Below are positions 1 to 8,506 of a stretch of 38,332 bases of DNA, piece by piece. A program made the translations under genes and the position numbers. The first letter of the stretch is position 1; every line of letters starts with the position of its first letter. The notes under the pieces were generated by a model, which was not told the DNA's origin, did no database searches, and worked only from the letters and a program-made list of their open reading frames with translations. The DNA is from a virus: positions 1-38,332 of the IMG/VR virus record IMGVR_UViG_3300037150_000306, one strand, 5' to 3'.

Positions 1-180
1 GGCAAATTTTTACGTCCACAAAATACGACATTTCAGGCCAAGCGAATCAGAATCACGAACTCGCAGCATCGACGCGTCGAAGGGGCCGGAAGCAGCCGTA
101 GAAGCCCCGCAGAGGCGCCGATGCGCGGTTCGACGCCTTCGAAGAGGGAGTAAAGGCGCAGCAGCCAGAGTGGTGAAGCA
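1..180. other. Left-end non-coding region before terminase
   Basis: I see no credible gene here. The only structure is short inverted repeats, for example TCGAAGG near 74-80 against CCTTCGA near 137-143. If the genome ends are joined, this region plus the 289 nt after the HNH gene forms a gap of about 470 nt between HNH and the small terminase. That is where a cos site would be expected, but no cos sequence can be identified by eye. Confidence 0.4.
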
Positions 181-639
181 ATGTCCAGACCGCGCACACC
201 GACCGCCGTCCTCGAACTGAAGGGATCGTTCCGCAAGAATCCCAAGCGGGGTGAGGAGCGAGCATTCGAGCCGCGGTCGACGGGCCATTGTGAGCCACCG
301 GCACAGTTCCTGCGCACGGACGTCTCCGAGTTCGCGCGCTACCTGGCGATCTGGCAGGAGACGGTTGCGATTTGCTGGTGGCTGACGCCGGCCGAGGCAG
401 GCCCGCTCGCCAGCTATTGCCGCTTGAAGGACAAGGAAAACCGCGGCGTAGCGAAGCCGGCGGATCTCAGCAACCTCATCAAGCTGTATCCGATTTTGGG
501 CATGACGCAGGATGGCAGAGCAAAGTTCAGAGAACGCGGCGCGGAAGCGCTCGGCGAAGGTGCCTCGAAAGGCCCGCACGCGCAAGCCGACGACTGGGAG
601 AACATCGCCGGCGAAGCCGAGCGCCTCCGAATCGTCTAA
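181..639 (+). CDS. terS: Terminase small subunit (P27-like)
   Basis: This is probably the DNA-recognition subunit of the packaging motor, which binds the phage end and hands DNA to the large subunit. The 152-aa protein opens with a proline/arginine-rich segment (RPRTPTAVLELKGSFRKNP) typical of P27-type small terminases. A helical middle follows (about residues 55-105), with the LxxYCxLKDKE-type segment usual in this family. The length is normal. The ATG at 181 gives the full N-terminal motif. It lies directly upstream of the large terminase and its 3' end overlaps the large-subunit frame by 128 nt. The family call rests on motif resemblance and position. Confidence 0.85.
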   Translation: MSRPRTPTAVLELKGSFRKNPKRGEERAFEPRSTGHCEPPAQFLRTDVSEFARYLAIWQETVAICWWLTPAEAGPLASYCRLKDKENRGVAKPADLSNLIKLYPILGMTQDGRAKFRERGAEALGEGASKGPHAQADDWENIAGEAERLRIV

Positions 640-2371
640 GCGCAACTATGCCGAGATCGCGCACCGCTATGCGCGCGACGTCGTCGCCGGTCTCGTTCCG
701 GCCTGCAAATGGGTGCGTCTGGCATGCCGGCGTGACCTGCGGGATCTCGCAAGGTCTCGCGAGAAGGATTATCCGTATCGGTTCGACGCGGCCCGGGCGA
801 ACCTGCCTTGCCGCTTCATCGAGAAGCTGCCGCACACGCGTGGCCAGTGGGCGCGTGTGCGGCGCGGACATTCGAACCGGATCCAGCTCGAGCCGTGGCA
901 GATCTTCATCGTCTGCGCGATCTTCGGCTGGATCAACAAGGCGACGCGCTTCCGCCGTTTCGCCGAGGCCTACATCAAGGTGCCTCGGAAAAACGCGAAG
1001 AGCACTCTCGCCGCGGCGATCGGCCTGTACATGCTCATGGCCGACGGCGAGTACGGCGCGGAGGTCTACAGCGGCGCGACGAAAGAGAAGCAGGCCATGG
1101 AGGTCTTCAAGACCGCATGGCGCATGGTCAGGAAGACGCCGGCGCTGGAGGATTATTTCGGGATCGAGTCGGCGATCAAATCGCTGTATCGCCAGGAGGA
1201 CGGGAGCAAGTTCGAACCGCTGGTGGGGGATCCCGGGGACGGCGCCTCGCCCAGCTGCGCGATCGTCGACGAGTATCACGAGCACGACACCTCGATCCTG
1301 CACGACACGATGCAGACCGGGATGGGTTCGCGGGAGCAGGGGCTGGTCATCGACATCACGACCGCGGGCAGCAAGATCGAGGGCCCGTGTCACATCCTCG
1401 AACGCGACGTCGAGAAGCTCCTCGACGGTTTGGTCGAGAACGATGCGCTGTTCGGCATCATGTACGGGATCGACCTGGAGCCCTACGAATGGGACGGCGT
1501 CACGGTGCCGGCCGACGACTGGAAAACGGAGACCGCGCTTCGTAAAGCGAATCCGAACTACGGCGTGTCGGTGTTCGAGGCGTTCTTGCAGAAGCAACTG
1601 CGCGAGGCGATCCAGAGCGCGCACAAGCAAAACACGTTCAAGACAAAGCACGAGAACGTGTGGGTCAACGCGGCGATCGGGTATTACAACGTGGAGGCCT
1701 GGCGCCGCTGTGCGGATCCAAGCCTGAAGCTCGATCAGTTCAGGCGCGAGAAGTGCTGGGAAGGAACCGATCTCGGAGCGAAGGACGATCTGGCTTCGAG
1801 GGTTAAGGTGTTTCGCCGCATCGTCGGCGGCGCGGTGCACTACTACGTGTTCGGCCGGCATTATGTGCCGCACGACCGGGCGATGGACGGGGACCATTCG
1901 CACTACGAACGCTGGATTGCCGACGACCGGCTGCAGGCGCACGCCGGCGCGGAGATCCAGCTGGAAGCGATCCAGAAGGAAATCGAGGCCGAACTCGGGA
2001 CCTTCGACTTTCAGTGTTTGGCTTTCGATCCATGGGGGGCTCTGCAAATGCAGCAGGAACTCGCGCTGAAGCTCTCCGAGGACGTGGTGCTGAGCATCCC
2101 GCAGACGGTGCAGTACCTGTCGGCGCCGATGAAGGAGATCAATGCCGCCACGCTGGCCGGCAGGATCCATCACGACGGCGATCCGGTGCTGGCTTGGGCT
2201 ATCTCGAATGTGATCGCGCGCGAGGACAACAACGAGAACGTGTTTCCGCGTAAGGAAAAAGGCGGGAACCAGAAGATTGACCCGCACAGCGCCCTGTTGA
2301 ACGCGATGAACCGGGCCATGGTGCAACAGCGCCGGTCGGTGTATGAAACGCGAGGTCTGATCGCCGTATGA
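512..2371 (+). CDS. terL: Terminase large subunit
   Basis: This is the ATPase and nuclease of the packaging motor, acting at the portal. The 619-aa protein has a Walker-A-like motif VPRKNAKST (about 157-165), a Walker B VDEYHEH (about 251-257) and a C-terminal nuclease region with the GTDLGAKDDL segment (about 418-427). It ends with the DPVLAWAISNV segment typical of Terminase_1-type proteins. The first 44 residues are basic and poorly conserved in look. Family similarity begins near NYAEIAHRYARDVV (about 45), so a start downstream of 512 is possible. The gene overlaps the small subunit by 128 nt in another frame, and its stop overlaps the next start (ATGA). Confidence 0.95.
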   Translation: MAEQSSENAARKRSAKVPRKARTRKPTTGRTSPAKPSASESSKRNYAEIAHRYARDVVAGLVPACKWVRLACRRDLRDLARSREKDYPYRFDAARANLPCRFIEKLPHTRGQWARVRRGHSNRIQLEPWQIFIVCAIFGWINKATRFRRFAEAYIKVPRKNAKSTLAAAIGLYMLMADGEYGAEVYSGATKEKQAMEVFKTAWRMVRKTPALEDYFGIESAIKSLYRQEDGSKFEPLVGDPGDGASPSCAIVDEYHEHDTSILHDTMQTGMGSREQGLVIDITTAGSKIEGPCHILERDVEKLLDGLVENDALFGIMYGIDLEPYEWDGVTVPADDWKTETALRKANPNYGVSVFEAFLQKQLREAIQSAHKQNTFKTKHENVWVNAAIGYYNVEAWRRCADPSLKLDQFRREKCWEGTDLGAKDDLASRVKVFRRIVGGAVHYYVFGRHYVPHDRAMDGDHSHYERWIADDRLQAHAGAEIQLEAIQKEIEAELGTFDFQCLAFDPWGALQMQQELALKLSEDVVLSIPQTVQYLSAPMKEINAATLAGRIHHDGDPVLAWAISNVIAREDNNENVFPRKEKGGNQKIDPHSALLNAMNRAMVQQRRSVYETRGLIAV

Positions 2372-2541
2372 AGTTCGATCTGCAGGACGGGCTGCTGCTG
2401 CTCGGCATCGCGTGCGTCGTCGGCGGCATCGCCGTCTGGTCCAAGCCGGCCGCGGCGATCGTCTTCGGTTTGTTTTGTCTTTTGGCGGTGCTGTTGATCG
2501 GCCGCGCAGGAAAGGCGACGAGTGGGTCTGCTGACAAATAG
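2368..2541 (+). CDS. Small two-helix membrane protein between terminase and portal
   Basis: A 57-aa ORF starts at the ATG that overlaps the large-terminase stop (ATGA) and overlaps the portal start by 20 nt. This is the tight coupling seen throughout the operon. It has two hydrophobic stretches (about residues 9-23 and 28-44) separated by a short WSKP turn, and a polar C-terminus ending SADK. That fits a hairpin inner-membrane protein. Its function is unknown. Holin-like sequences look like this, but the lysis genes lie elsewhere, so I do not call it one. Confidence 0.6.
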   Translation: MKFDLQDGLLLLGIACVVGGIAVWSKPAAAIVFGLFCLLAVLLIGRAGKATSGSADK

Positions 2542-4153
2542 GCTCGGCATTCAGGCGCTCAGCCTGGAGGATCCGGCGCAGCCGCTGTTGCCCTACTCGG
2601 CGCTCTTTGAGTCGCTGGGGCTCGGCCGGTCCGATGCCGGCGTTATGGTCAACGAGAAACAGGCCATGCGGGTTACCACCGCCTTCGCCTGCGTCATGAT
2701 CATTTCGTCGGACTTGTCGGCGCTCCCGCTGCTGGTGATGCAGCGGATGCCCGATGGCACCGTGCGGGAGGCAACCGAGCATCCGCTTTATGGTCTCCTG
2801 CAGAGCGAGCCCAACGATTACATGACCAGCATGGTGTTCCGTGGGGCATGGCTTGCGTCCGGGCTCGGCTGGGGCAATGGCTACGCCTATATCCGTCGCG
2901 ACGGCGCAGCCCGTGCGCGTCGGCTCGAACCGCTCGCCTCCGAACGAACCAGCCCCGTTTTGTTGCCGGTCAAGGACGACAAGGGCAACGTGAAGCGCAA
3001 GCTGTTCTATGCCACGTCGGCCACCGACAGCGGCCAGGTGATCTACCTCGATTCCGATGACGTGCTGCATCTGCCGGGGCTCTCCTACGACGGTTATGTC
3101 GGGATGTCGCCGATCCAGACCTGCAAAAACGCCTTCGGGCTCGCGATCGCCGCGGAGAAGTTCGGCGCGCAGCTCTTCGGCAACGGGGCCAAGGCTTCGG
3201 GCGTGCTGTCGCATCCTGGCACGCTGGGAACGGAGGCGCTCGAAAATCTGAAGAAGTCGCTGAGGGAAATCATCACCGGGGAGAACGCGCTGCGGCCGCT
3301 GGTGCTTGAGGAGGGGATGAAGTGGGAGCAGGTGACCATCAATCCCAACGATGCGCAGTTCCTCGATACGCGCAAGTTTCAGCGCGAGGAGATTGCCGCA
3401 CTCTACCGCGTGCCCATGCACCTGTTGCAGTCGCTTGAGCGGGCCACCAATAACAACATCGAGCATCAGTCTCTGGACTACATTCGCTATTGCCTGCGGC
3501 CGTGGGCGGTGCGCATCGAGCAGGAGATCAACCGCAAGCTGCTCCGGGCGCCCTATTTCGTCGAGCACGATTTCAACGCCTTCCAGCGCGGCGACTACGC
3601 CTCGCAGGTCACGGGCATGATGCAGCTGCGGCTCGGCGGTGTGTACAGCGCCAACGATTGCTTTAAGCAGTTGCGCCAGAATCCGATCCCTGCATCCGAC
3701 GGCGGCGACATCCGCATCGCGCCGCTGAACACGATCCCGCTGGAGCAGCTTTTGGGTGAAGCGGACGGCGATACGGCGCCCCCGGATGGCGAGCCAACCA
3801 CGGACGCTGCCGGCGGAGAAACCATCACCGATCTCCGGCGCAGCCGCGTGGTCAATGCCTGGCGCCGGCTCTTTCGGGACGCGATCGGTCGCATCGCCAA
3901 TCGCAAAAAGAAGGATGTGGAGGCCGCCTATCGCGCCCTGCAGCCCGTCGTGGCCTCGATGGCCGACGCGATGATGGCCATGTATTTCACCCCGGATGAG
4001 GATGTGAAGAAAAATGCCGAAACTGAAAGTTCCCGCATCGCGCGCGACCTGGCGTCGAGCTGCCCTGAATGGCAGCCCGATCAGGCTGCGACCCTCGCCA
4101 CAACCACAACCGCAGACGCCTACACCGCGCTCCACCGAGCGCTGATCGGATAA
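2522..4153 (+). CDS. Portal protein (HK97-type)
   Basis: This forms the dodecameric ring at the capsid vertex through which DNA enters and to which the tail connectors attach. The 543-aa product starts at GTG 2522. It has the usual portal signatures: EKQAMRVTTAFACVMIISSDLSALPL near the N-terminus, the DDVLHLPGLSYDGYVGMSPI segment near the middle, and FQREEIAALYRVP in the C-terminal half, followed by the SLDYIRYCLRPW clip/stem region. Length and position (between large terminase and protease) match the HK97-like family. A region rich in Thr, Asp and Gly (about 420-440) separates the core from a helical tail. Confidence 0.95.
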   Translation: MGLLTNRLGIQALSLEDPAQPLLPYSALFESLGLGRSDAGVMVNEKQAMRVTTAFACVMIISSDLSALPLLVMQRMPDGTVREATEHPLYGLLQSEPNDYMTSMVFRGAWLASGLGWGNGYAYIRRDGAARARRLEPLASERTSPVLLPVKDDKGNVKRKLFYATSATDSGQVIYLDSDDVLHLPGLSYDGYVGMSPIQTCKNAFGLAIAAEKFGAQLFGNGAKASGVLSHPGTLGTEALENLKKSLREIITGENALRPLVLEEGMKWEQVTINPNDAQFLDTRKFQREEIAALYRVPMHLLQSLERATNNNIEHQSLDYIRYCLRPWAVRIEQEINRKLLRAPYFVEHDFNAFQRGDYASQVTGMMQLRLGGVYSANDCFKQLRQNPIPASDGGDIRIAPLNTIPLEQLLGEADGDTAPPDGEPTTDAAGGETITDLRRSRVVNAWRRLFRDAIGRIANRKKKDVEAAYRALQPVVASMADAMMAMYFTPDEDVKKNAETESSRIARDLASSCPEWQPDQAATLATTTTADAYTALHRALIG

Positions 4154-4156
4154 CCC

Positions 4157-5044
4157 ATGAAGAATTCGATCCGCAAGCCTACGTTTCGCGCAGCGCTGCA
4201 GTCTGACGGCACGCTCGAGCTCCTCGTCTATGAGGAGATCGGCGAGAACTACTGGAGCGGCGGCGGCGTCACCGCGAAGACCGTGAAGCAGCAGCTCGAC
4301 CAGGCGGGGCCCTACTCTCGCATGGCGGTGCGGATCAACTCGCCCGGCGGCGACGCCTTCGAGGGCATCGCGATCCACAATCTGCTGCGCGCCCAGGGCA
4401 AGCCCATCGACGTCTTCGTCGACGGGATCGCGGCGTCGGCCGCCAGCGTCATCGCCGTGGCGGGCGACACGCGGACGATGGGCTCGGGCGCCATGATGAT
4501 GATTCACAACGCGTGGTGCGGTTGCACCGGCTACGCCGACGACATGCGGAAGATGGCCGACACGCTCGACAAGGTGTCCGCCGCGGTTGCGGAGACTTAC
4601 GTCAAGCGCGCAGGGCTCAGCGAGAAGGACGCGCACTCTCTGATGGATGCGGAGAGCTGGCTGAGCGCGGAGGATTGCGTCGCGAATGGACTCGCGACGG
4701 CGATCGCCGAGGACGATGAGAACGACGACGCGGCTATGGCGCTGGCCCGCAGCTTCAAATCTCTGGCGCGGATGGCGAAGCTGCCTGAGAAGCTCCGTGC
4801 CGACACGGCCGACGGCGACGCTGCCTGCGAGTGCTATTGCGCGCCTTGTCAGGATGACCGCTGCAACGAATGTGAGTGCCGCGGCTGCGATGCTGAAAAC
4901 TGCGGCGCGAACAACTGCGACTGCGCCGGCGCGGAAGCGAATCAGAGCGCGCAGCAAACGGCCCCACCGGCAGATCCTGTCGTCGAGCCCGCCGATCTCA
5001 GCGCGTTCGAGGCCGAGCTGCAGCTGATCCAAACCGCTCCGTAA
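4157..5044 (+). CDS. ClpP-like (S14) head maturation protease with Cys-rich tail
   Basis: This is a serine protease that probably trims capsid subunits during prohead maturation. The 295-aa protein has the ClpP-type fold signatures: INSPGGDAFEG (60-70), nucleophile Ser94 in GIAASAASVIA, and His117 in MMMIHNAW. The acidic third residue is probably in the DAESWLSA segment (164-171). The catalytic domain ends near residue 190. The odd part is residues 224-256, which carry 11 cysteines in CxC, CxxC and CxxxxC spacings, followed by a Pro/Ala-rich end. Capsid proteases of this family do not normally have such a segment, and metal binding is an inference. It is followed by the capsid gene. Confidence 0.9.
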   Translation: MKNSIRKPTFRAALQSDGTLELLVYEEIGENYWSGGGVTAKTVKQQLDQAGPYSRMAVRINSPGGDAFEGIAIHNLLRAQGKPIDVFVDGIAASAASVIAVAGDTRTMGSGAMMMIHNAWCGCTGYADDMRKMADTLDKVSAAVAETYVKRAGLSEKDAHSLMDAESWLSAEDCVANGLATAIAEDDENDDAAMALARSFKSLARMAKLPEKLRADTADGDAACECYCAPCQDDRCNECECRGCDAENCGANNCDCAGAEANQSAQQTAPPADPVVEPADLSAFEAELQLIQTAP

Positions 5045-5066
5045 CACCAATTTCAAAACGGCCACC

Positions 5067-5109
5067 CGCACAACCGCTCGCGGTCGCGAGCGACGGGTTG
5101 CCGTGTGCG
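5067..5109 (+). promoter_or_regulatory. Strong hairpin upstream of capsid gene
   Basis: An 18-nt perfect palindrome (5075-5092, arms CGCTCGCG/CGCGAGCG around GT) sits inside a second pair, CGCACA (5067-5072) with TGTGCG (5104-5109). It lies in the 124-nt gap between protease and capsid genes. No T-run follows, so it is not a classical terminator. mRNA processing or stabilisation of the capsid transcript is an inference. Confidence 0.5.
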
Positions 5110-5168
5110 TGGTAACCGGCGCCCGGGCGTCGGCGGGCCCGCCACGCTGCAACAGGAGAAAAAAGCGA

Positions 5169-6524
5169 ATGAGCACCACCATCAATGCGCTCCGTGAGAA
5201 ACGGAATCGTGTGGCGACGCAGATGCGTACGCTGCTGGACGCGGTGAAGAAGGAAGACCGCGGGCTCAACACCGAAGAGCGGACTCGCTGGGATGCGATG
5301 ACCGACGAGATCAACGGCATCGATGCCAGCGTCGCAGCGGAAGAGCAGTTAACGAAGATCGAGAGCTCGCTCGGCGCGATCGACGAGAGCGAGCTCACTC
5401 CGGCATTCGATGAGGTCCGCAACAGCCGCGCCGGCCGCGTCGGCCGCGCCAAAGACAACACTCCGCATGCGCTGGCGTTTCGCAAGTGGTCTCGCGGTGG
5501 TATGGAGGCGCTCGAGCCCGCCGAGCAGCAGCTGATGCGTTCGCATGCCGTTTCGAACTCGGCTCTGGGCATCAAAAACGCCCAGACCGTCACCACCACC
5601 GGCGGCGGCTACCTCATTCCGCAGGGCTTCAGCTACCAGCTGGAAGAGGCGCTGAAGTTCTTCGGCGGCATCCTCGGCGAAGTCGACGTTTTCGAGACCG
5701 CAACCGGAGCGCCGCTGCCCTGGCCGACCGCCAATGACACCGGAAGCATGGGTCGCATCCTCGCCATCAACACGCAGCTAGCGGAAACCGACATCGCGTT
5801 CGGGCAGGTGACCTTCAATGCGTATATCGGCTCGAGCGATGTCATCCTCGTGCCGATCTCGCTGATGGAGGACGCCTTCTTCGACATGGACGCCTATCTG
5901 GCTCGCGAGCTGGGGACGCGGCTGGCGCGGCAGGTGACCTACTACGGCACAGTCGGCACCGGCGTCAGCCAGCCCACCGGGATCGGGCCCGCCGTCACCA
6001 CCGCGGGGAACACGACGCAGGGTGCGAGCGGCGAGACCACGAGCTGCGTCTACGCGGATCTGGTCAACCTGCTGCATCTGGTCGATCCGGCCTACCGCAA
6101 CGCGCCGAGCTGCAAGTTCACGTTCGCGGACTCGACGCTGAAGGTGCTCCGGAAGCTGGTCGACGGCCAGAGCCGTCCTCTGTGGCAGCCGGGCCTCACG
6201 GCCGGCTTCGGGCAGGGCTTCCCGGAGACGATTCTGGACAAGCCGTACGTCATTAACCAGAGCGTTCCGGCGATGGCTGCGAGCGCCTACTCGATCCTCT
6301 TCGGCGACCTCAGCAAGTTCAAGGTGCGCGTGGTCTCCGTGGGCGGACCGAACACCGCCTCCGACAACTACGGCAAGATCGTCCGCGGCGTCACGATGAT
6401 GCGGCTGGTCGAGCGCTACGCCGATTACCTGCAGGTCGGCTTCACCGGCTTCCTGCGCTACGACTCCAACCTGATCGACGCGGGCACGCACCCGATCGCC
6501 GCGTTCCAGAACTCCGCCTCGTAG
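5169..6524 (+). CDS. Major capsid protein (HK97 fold)
   Basis: This is the shell subunit. The 451-aa product starts at ATG 5169, which follows the strong ribosome site AGGAG near 5153. A longer frame extends to 5103 but adds a non-family leader. Residues 1-70 are charged and helical (LREKRNRVATQMRTLLDAV), resembling the HK97 delta/scaffold domain that the adjacent protease would remove. Typical capsid text follows: a GGGYLIPQGF segment, PLPWPT and VPISLMEDAFFDMDAYLARELG. The C-terminal MRLVERYADYLQVGFTGFLR strand matches HK97-family capsids. It is flanked by hairpins on both sides, which suggests tuned expression of this most abundant product. Confidence 0.95.
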   Translation: MSTTINALREKRNRVATQMRTLLDAVKKEDRGLNTEERTRWDAMTDEINGIDASVAAEEQLTKIESSLGAIDESELTPAFDEVRNSRAGRVGRAKDNTPHALAFRKWSRGGMEALEPAEQQLMRSHAVSNSALGIKNAQTVTTTGGGYLIPQGFSYQLEEALKFFGGILGEVDVFETATGAPLPWPTANDTGSMGRILAINTQLAETDIAFGQVTFNAYIGSSDVILVPISLMEDAFFDMDAYLARELGTRLARQVTYYGTVGTGVSQPTGIGPAVTTAGNTTQGASGETTSCVYADLVNLLHLVDPAYRNAPSCKFTFADSTLKVLRKLVDGQSRPLWQPGLTAGFGQGFPETILDKPYVINQSVPAMAASAYSILFGDLSKFKVRVVSVGGPNTASDNYGKIVRGVTMMRLVERYADYLQVGFTGFLRYDSNLIDAGTHPIAAFQNSAS

Positions 6525-6538
6525 TTTCCACAGCCCAG

Positions 6539-6562
6539 CCCGGCAGCCAACCAGCTGCCGGG
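6539..6562 (+). promoter_or_regulatory. Hairpin after capsid gene
   Basis: A perfect 9-bp stem (CCCGGCAGC at 6539-6547, GCTGCCGGG at 6554-6562) closes a 6-nt loop just after the capsid stop. It lacks a T-tract. The likely role is partial termination or 3'-end protection of the capsid message. Confidence 0.5.
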
Positions 6563-6596
6563 CGCGCACTTACCTGTTTCGCAGGAGTTTCCGCAA

Positions 6597-6836
6597 ATGA
6601 AGATCAAGATTCTCCAGTCGATCGCGGGCCACACCGAGCCGCGCTACGGCCTTGCCGATTTCTCGTTTCCGCCGGGCGCCGTCATCGACGTGCAAACCGA
6701 TCTTGCCCGCGCGTGGATTGCCGCGGACATCGCGCTGGCCGCCGATCGCAACGACAAGCTGACCATGCCGATCGAGGTCTACACGCTCAAGTCGAAGCCC
6801 GTGCAGCCGGAGCTGCCGGCAGCGGCGGAGGAATAG
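6597..6836 (+). CDS. Small hypothetical head protein
   Basis: A 79-aa protein begins MKIKILQSIAG after a GCAGGAG ribosome site. It has a beta-rich first half and a short Ala/Asp helix, then a Pro/Glu-rich end. Small proteins in this place, between capsid and connector, are common in HK97-like phages and are sometimes annotated as head or scaffold accessories, but I recognise no domain. It sits 6 nt before the connector gene and is clearly co-transcribed with it. Confidence 0.7.
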   Translation: MKIKILQSIAGHTEPRYGLADFSFPPGAVIDVQTDLARAWIAADIALAADRNDKLTMPIEVYTLKSKPVQPELPAAAEE

Positions 6837-6842
6837 CGGCCC

Positions 6843-7700
6843 ATGGCGCTGCTGACTCTTGTCCAGCCCGTCGAGGAGCCGGTCTCGATCGCGTGGATGA
6901 AGAACTATCTGCGTCTCGACCCGGGCTTCACGACCGACGATGCGCTGATCGGCTCTCTCATCACCGCCGGGCGCGAGTGGGCGGAGAACTTCTGTGAGCG
7001 GGCCTTTGTCTTTCAGACGAAGCGCCTGCTCATGGACTTCTTCCCGGGCTACGTCGACTTCAAGCTGGCCGGGCAGCGCGTCAGTTCGCCGTTTGTCTCC
7101 GGATCCAACGCCATCCTCGTCGGCATCCGCTATGCCGTCGCGCTCCCGTGGCCGCAGGCGCGCTCGATCGAGCTGTTTCAGTATCTCGACCAGAACGGCA
7201 GCCAGCAGGAGATGGCCGAGAATGTCGATTACATTCAGGATCTCGACTCGCAGCCCGCGCGCCTGATGCCGCTCTTCGGATCGATGTGGCCCGTCGCGCG
7301 GGTCGTGGCGAACGCCGTCCAGGTTGACTACGTGACGGGATGTTGGGGACCGATCGAGGTCAGCACGATTGCGAATTCTGCGGTGCTCAGCTCGCCCTTC
7401 ACGTTCCTGCCGCGGGACGTCGGCGCAACCATCTGCATTCCAGGGGCGGAGCTGGCCGGCTCCGGGCAGTCGCTGCAAACCAGCATCGCTTCGGTCGATG
7501 CGGATGGGAATGCAACCATGGCAGCTTCGGCGGCCGCTGCGGTGACGAAGACAATCAGTTTCGGGGTGATGCCGCAGTCGGTTTTGAATGCGATCACGCT
7601 GCTCGCCTCGCACTGGTATGAGAACCGCGATCCGGATGAGAACGACATCCCCTTCGCGGTGAAGGCGCTCCTGTATCCCTATCGGGATCTGAGGCTATAG
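6843..7700 (+). CDS. Head-tail connector (gp6/phiE125 gp8-like)
   Basis: This is an adaptor that stacks under the portal and builds the connector channel. The 285-aa protein starts with the family signature: MALLTLVQPVEEPVSIAWMK, then KNYLRLD and a DDALIGSLITAGREWAENF helix (about residues 18-56). The C-terminal half ends with VLNAITLLASHWYENRD, the conserved closing helix of gp6-like connectors. The middle (about 75-225) is beta-rich and extended, as in phiE125-gp8-type proteins. It lies 6 nt after the preceding gene and 2 nt before the next. Confidence 0.88.
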   Translation: MALLTLVQPVEEPVSIAWMKNYLRLDPGFTTDDALIGSLITAGREWAENFCERAFVFQTKRLLMDFFPGYVDFKLAGQRVSSPFVSGSNAILVGIRYAVALPWPQARSIELFQYLDQNGSQQEMAENVDYIQDLDSQPARLMPLFGSMWPVARVVANAVQVDYVTGCWGPIEVSTIANSAVLSSPFTFLPRDVGATICIPGAELAGSGQSLQTSIASVDADGNATMAASAAAAVTKTISFGVMPQSVLNAITLLASHWYENRDPDENDIPFAVKALLYPYRDLRL

Positions 7701-7702
7701 AA

Positions 7703-8080
7703 ATGCCGCCGCCGAACCCACGCGCTTCCGAGCGCTTTCTCGTCATCGATTCCGGCGAACTGCGGCATCCGATCGCCATCAACGCGCCCAGCTCCACGCC
7801 GGGCCCCGATGGCGCCTCCGTCACGCCGTCCAGCTGGACGCCGGTACGGTCCACAAACGCCGCCATCTACACCGCCGGCGGCATGGAAACATCGCAGGCG
7901 AACCAGCTCGTGTCGGAATGCTCGCACGTCGTCAAGGTGCGCTGGACGCCGGACGTGCTTAAGGCCCGCTACCAGGTCGCTTTTGGATCGAGGACGTTCA
8001 TCGTGCTCTATATCGAGAACGTGCTCGAACGCAACCGCGTGCTGCTGCTGTACTGCAAGGAAGTCGACGGAGCGCAATAG
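7703..8080 (+). CDS. Head closure / head-tail joining protein
   Basis: The 125-aa, beta-rich protein carries the pattern of SPP1-gp16-like head-tail adaptors. GELRHPIAINAPSS near residue 16 and VKVRWTPDVLKARYQVAFG near the middle correspond to the usual R-G-x-L-R-H-P-I-x-I and (Y/F)xIRYRxDI(T/K) segments. The end, FIVLYIENVLERNRVLLLYCKEV, is also typical. Such proteins plug the connector after DNA packaging. Its place between connector and tail terminator supports the call. The start is ATG 7703. Confidence 0.8.
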   Translation: MPPPNPRASERFLVIDSGELRHPIAINAPSSTPGPDGASVTPSSWTPVRSTNAAIYTAGGMETSQANQLVSECSHVVKVRWTPDVLKARYQVAFGSRTFIVLYIENVLERNRVLLLYCKEVDGAQ

Positions 8081-8491
8081 ATGGACATCGACGTCGGCAT
8101 CACCACGCTGCTCGCCGGAGACAGCGGCGTCAAGGCCAATCTGAAGATGGGCGGCGTAGAGTCCATTTTCGATGGCGTCGCGCCACCGGACGTCGCGCAG
8201 TACCCGTGCCTGGCGTACCAGTGGGTGGGCGGCAGCAACGATCCGGGGCTCACCAGCGCAGGCCCGCGGCGCTCGCGCCTGCAGATCGACTGCTGGGGCC
8301 TCACGAAACCGCAGGCGAAGACGCTGGCGAATGCCGTGGCGCACCTGCTCGATGGCTACAGCGGTGTTTTGAGCGACGGAACGACGGTGATGAGCTGCTG
8401 GATCATCAACCCGCCCGGCGTCGATTTCTTCAGCGGCGACTTCCGTCGCCGCATGCTCGAGTTCTACGTGCTGCACAACTTCACCCCATAA
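8081..8491 (+). CDS. Tail terminator (DUF3168-like)
   Basis: The 136-aa protein starts immediately after the preceding stop. It reads like DUF3168 tail-completion proteins: a short N-terminal helix, the segment DVAQYPCLAYQWVGG, a strand SRLQIDCWGLTKPQAKTLAN in which the oligomerising helix follows, and a closing strand RRMLEFYVLHN. Family members cap the tail tube and join it to the head. The position directly before the tail-tube gene supports this. Confidence 0.82.
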   Translation: MDIDVGITTLLAGDSGVKANLKMGGVESIFDGVAPPDVAQYPCLAYQWVGGSNDPGLTSAGPRRSRLQIDCWGLTKPQAKTLANAVAHLLDGYSGVLSDGTTVMSCWIINPPGVDFFSGDFRRRMLEFYVLHNFTP

Positions 8492-8506
8492 CAGGAGGAC
8501 ACGCAC

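Noticed and set aside
372-1727. A 451-codon + frame overlapping terminase
   Set aside because: Ser/Arg/Thr-rich text with no family likeness; it is the shifted frame of the large terminase.
2199-2537. Minus-strand frame over the small membrane gene
   Set aside because: Antisense to the terminase end; the + strand 57-aa ORF has coupled start/stop overlaps and two membrane helices.
527-5599. A very long minus-strand open frame across terminase to capsid
   Set aside because: It is antisense to well-supported genes, is Arg/Pro/His/Ala-rich, and has no domain. In GC-rich DNA such shadows are common.
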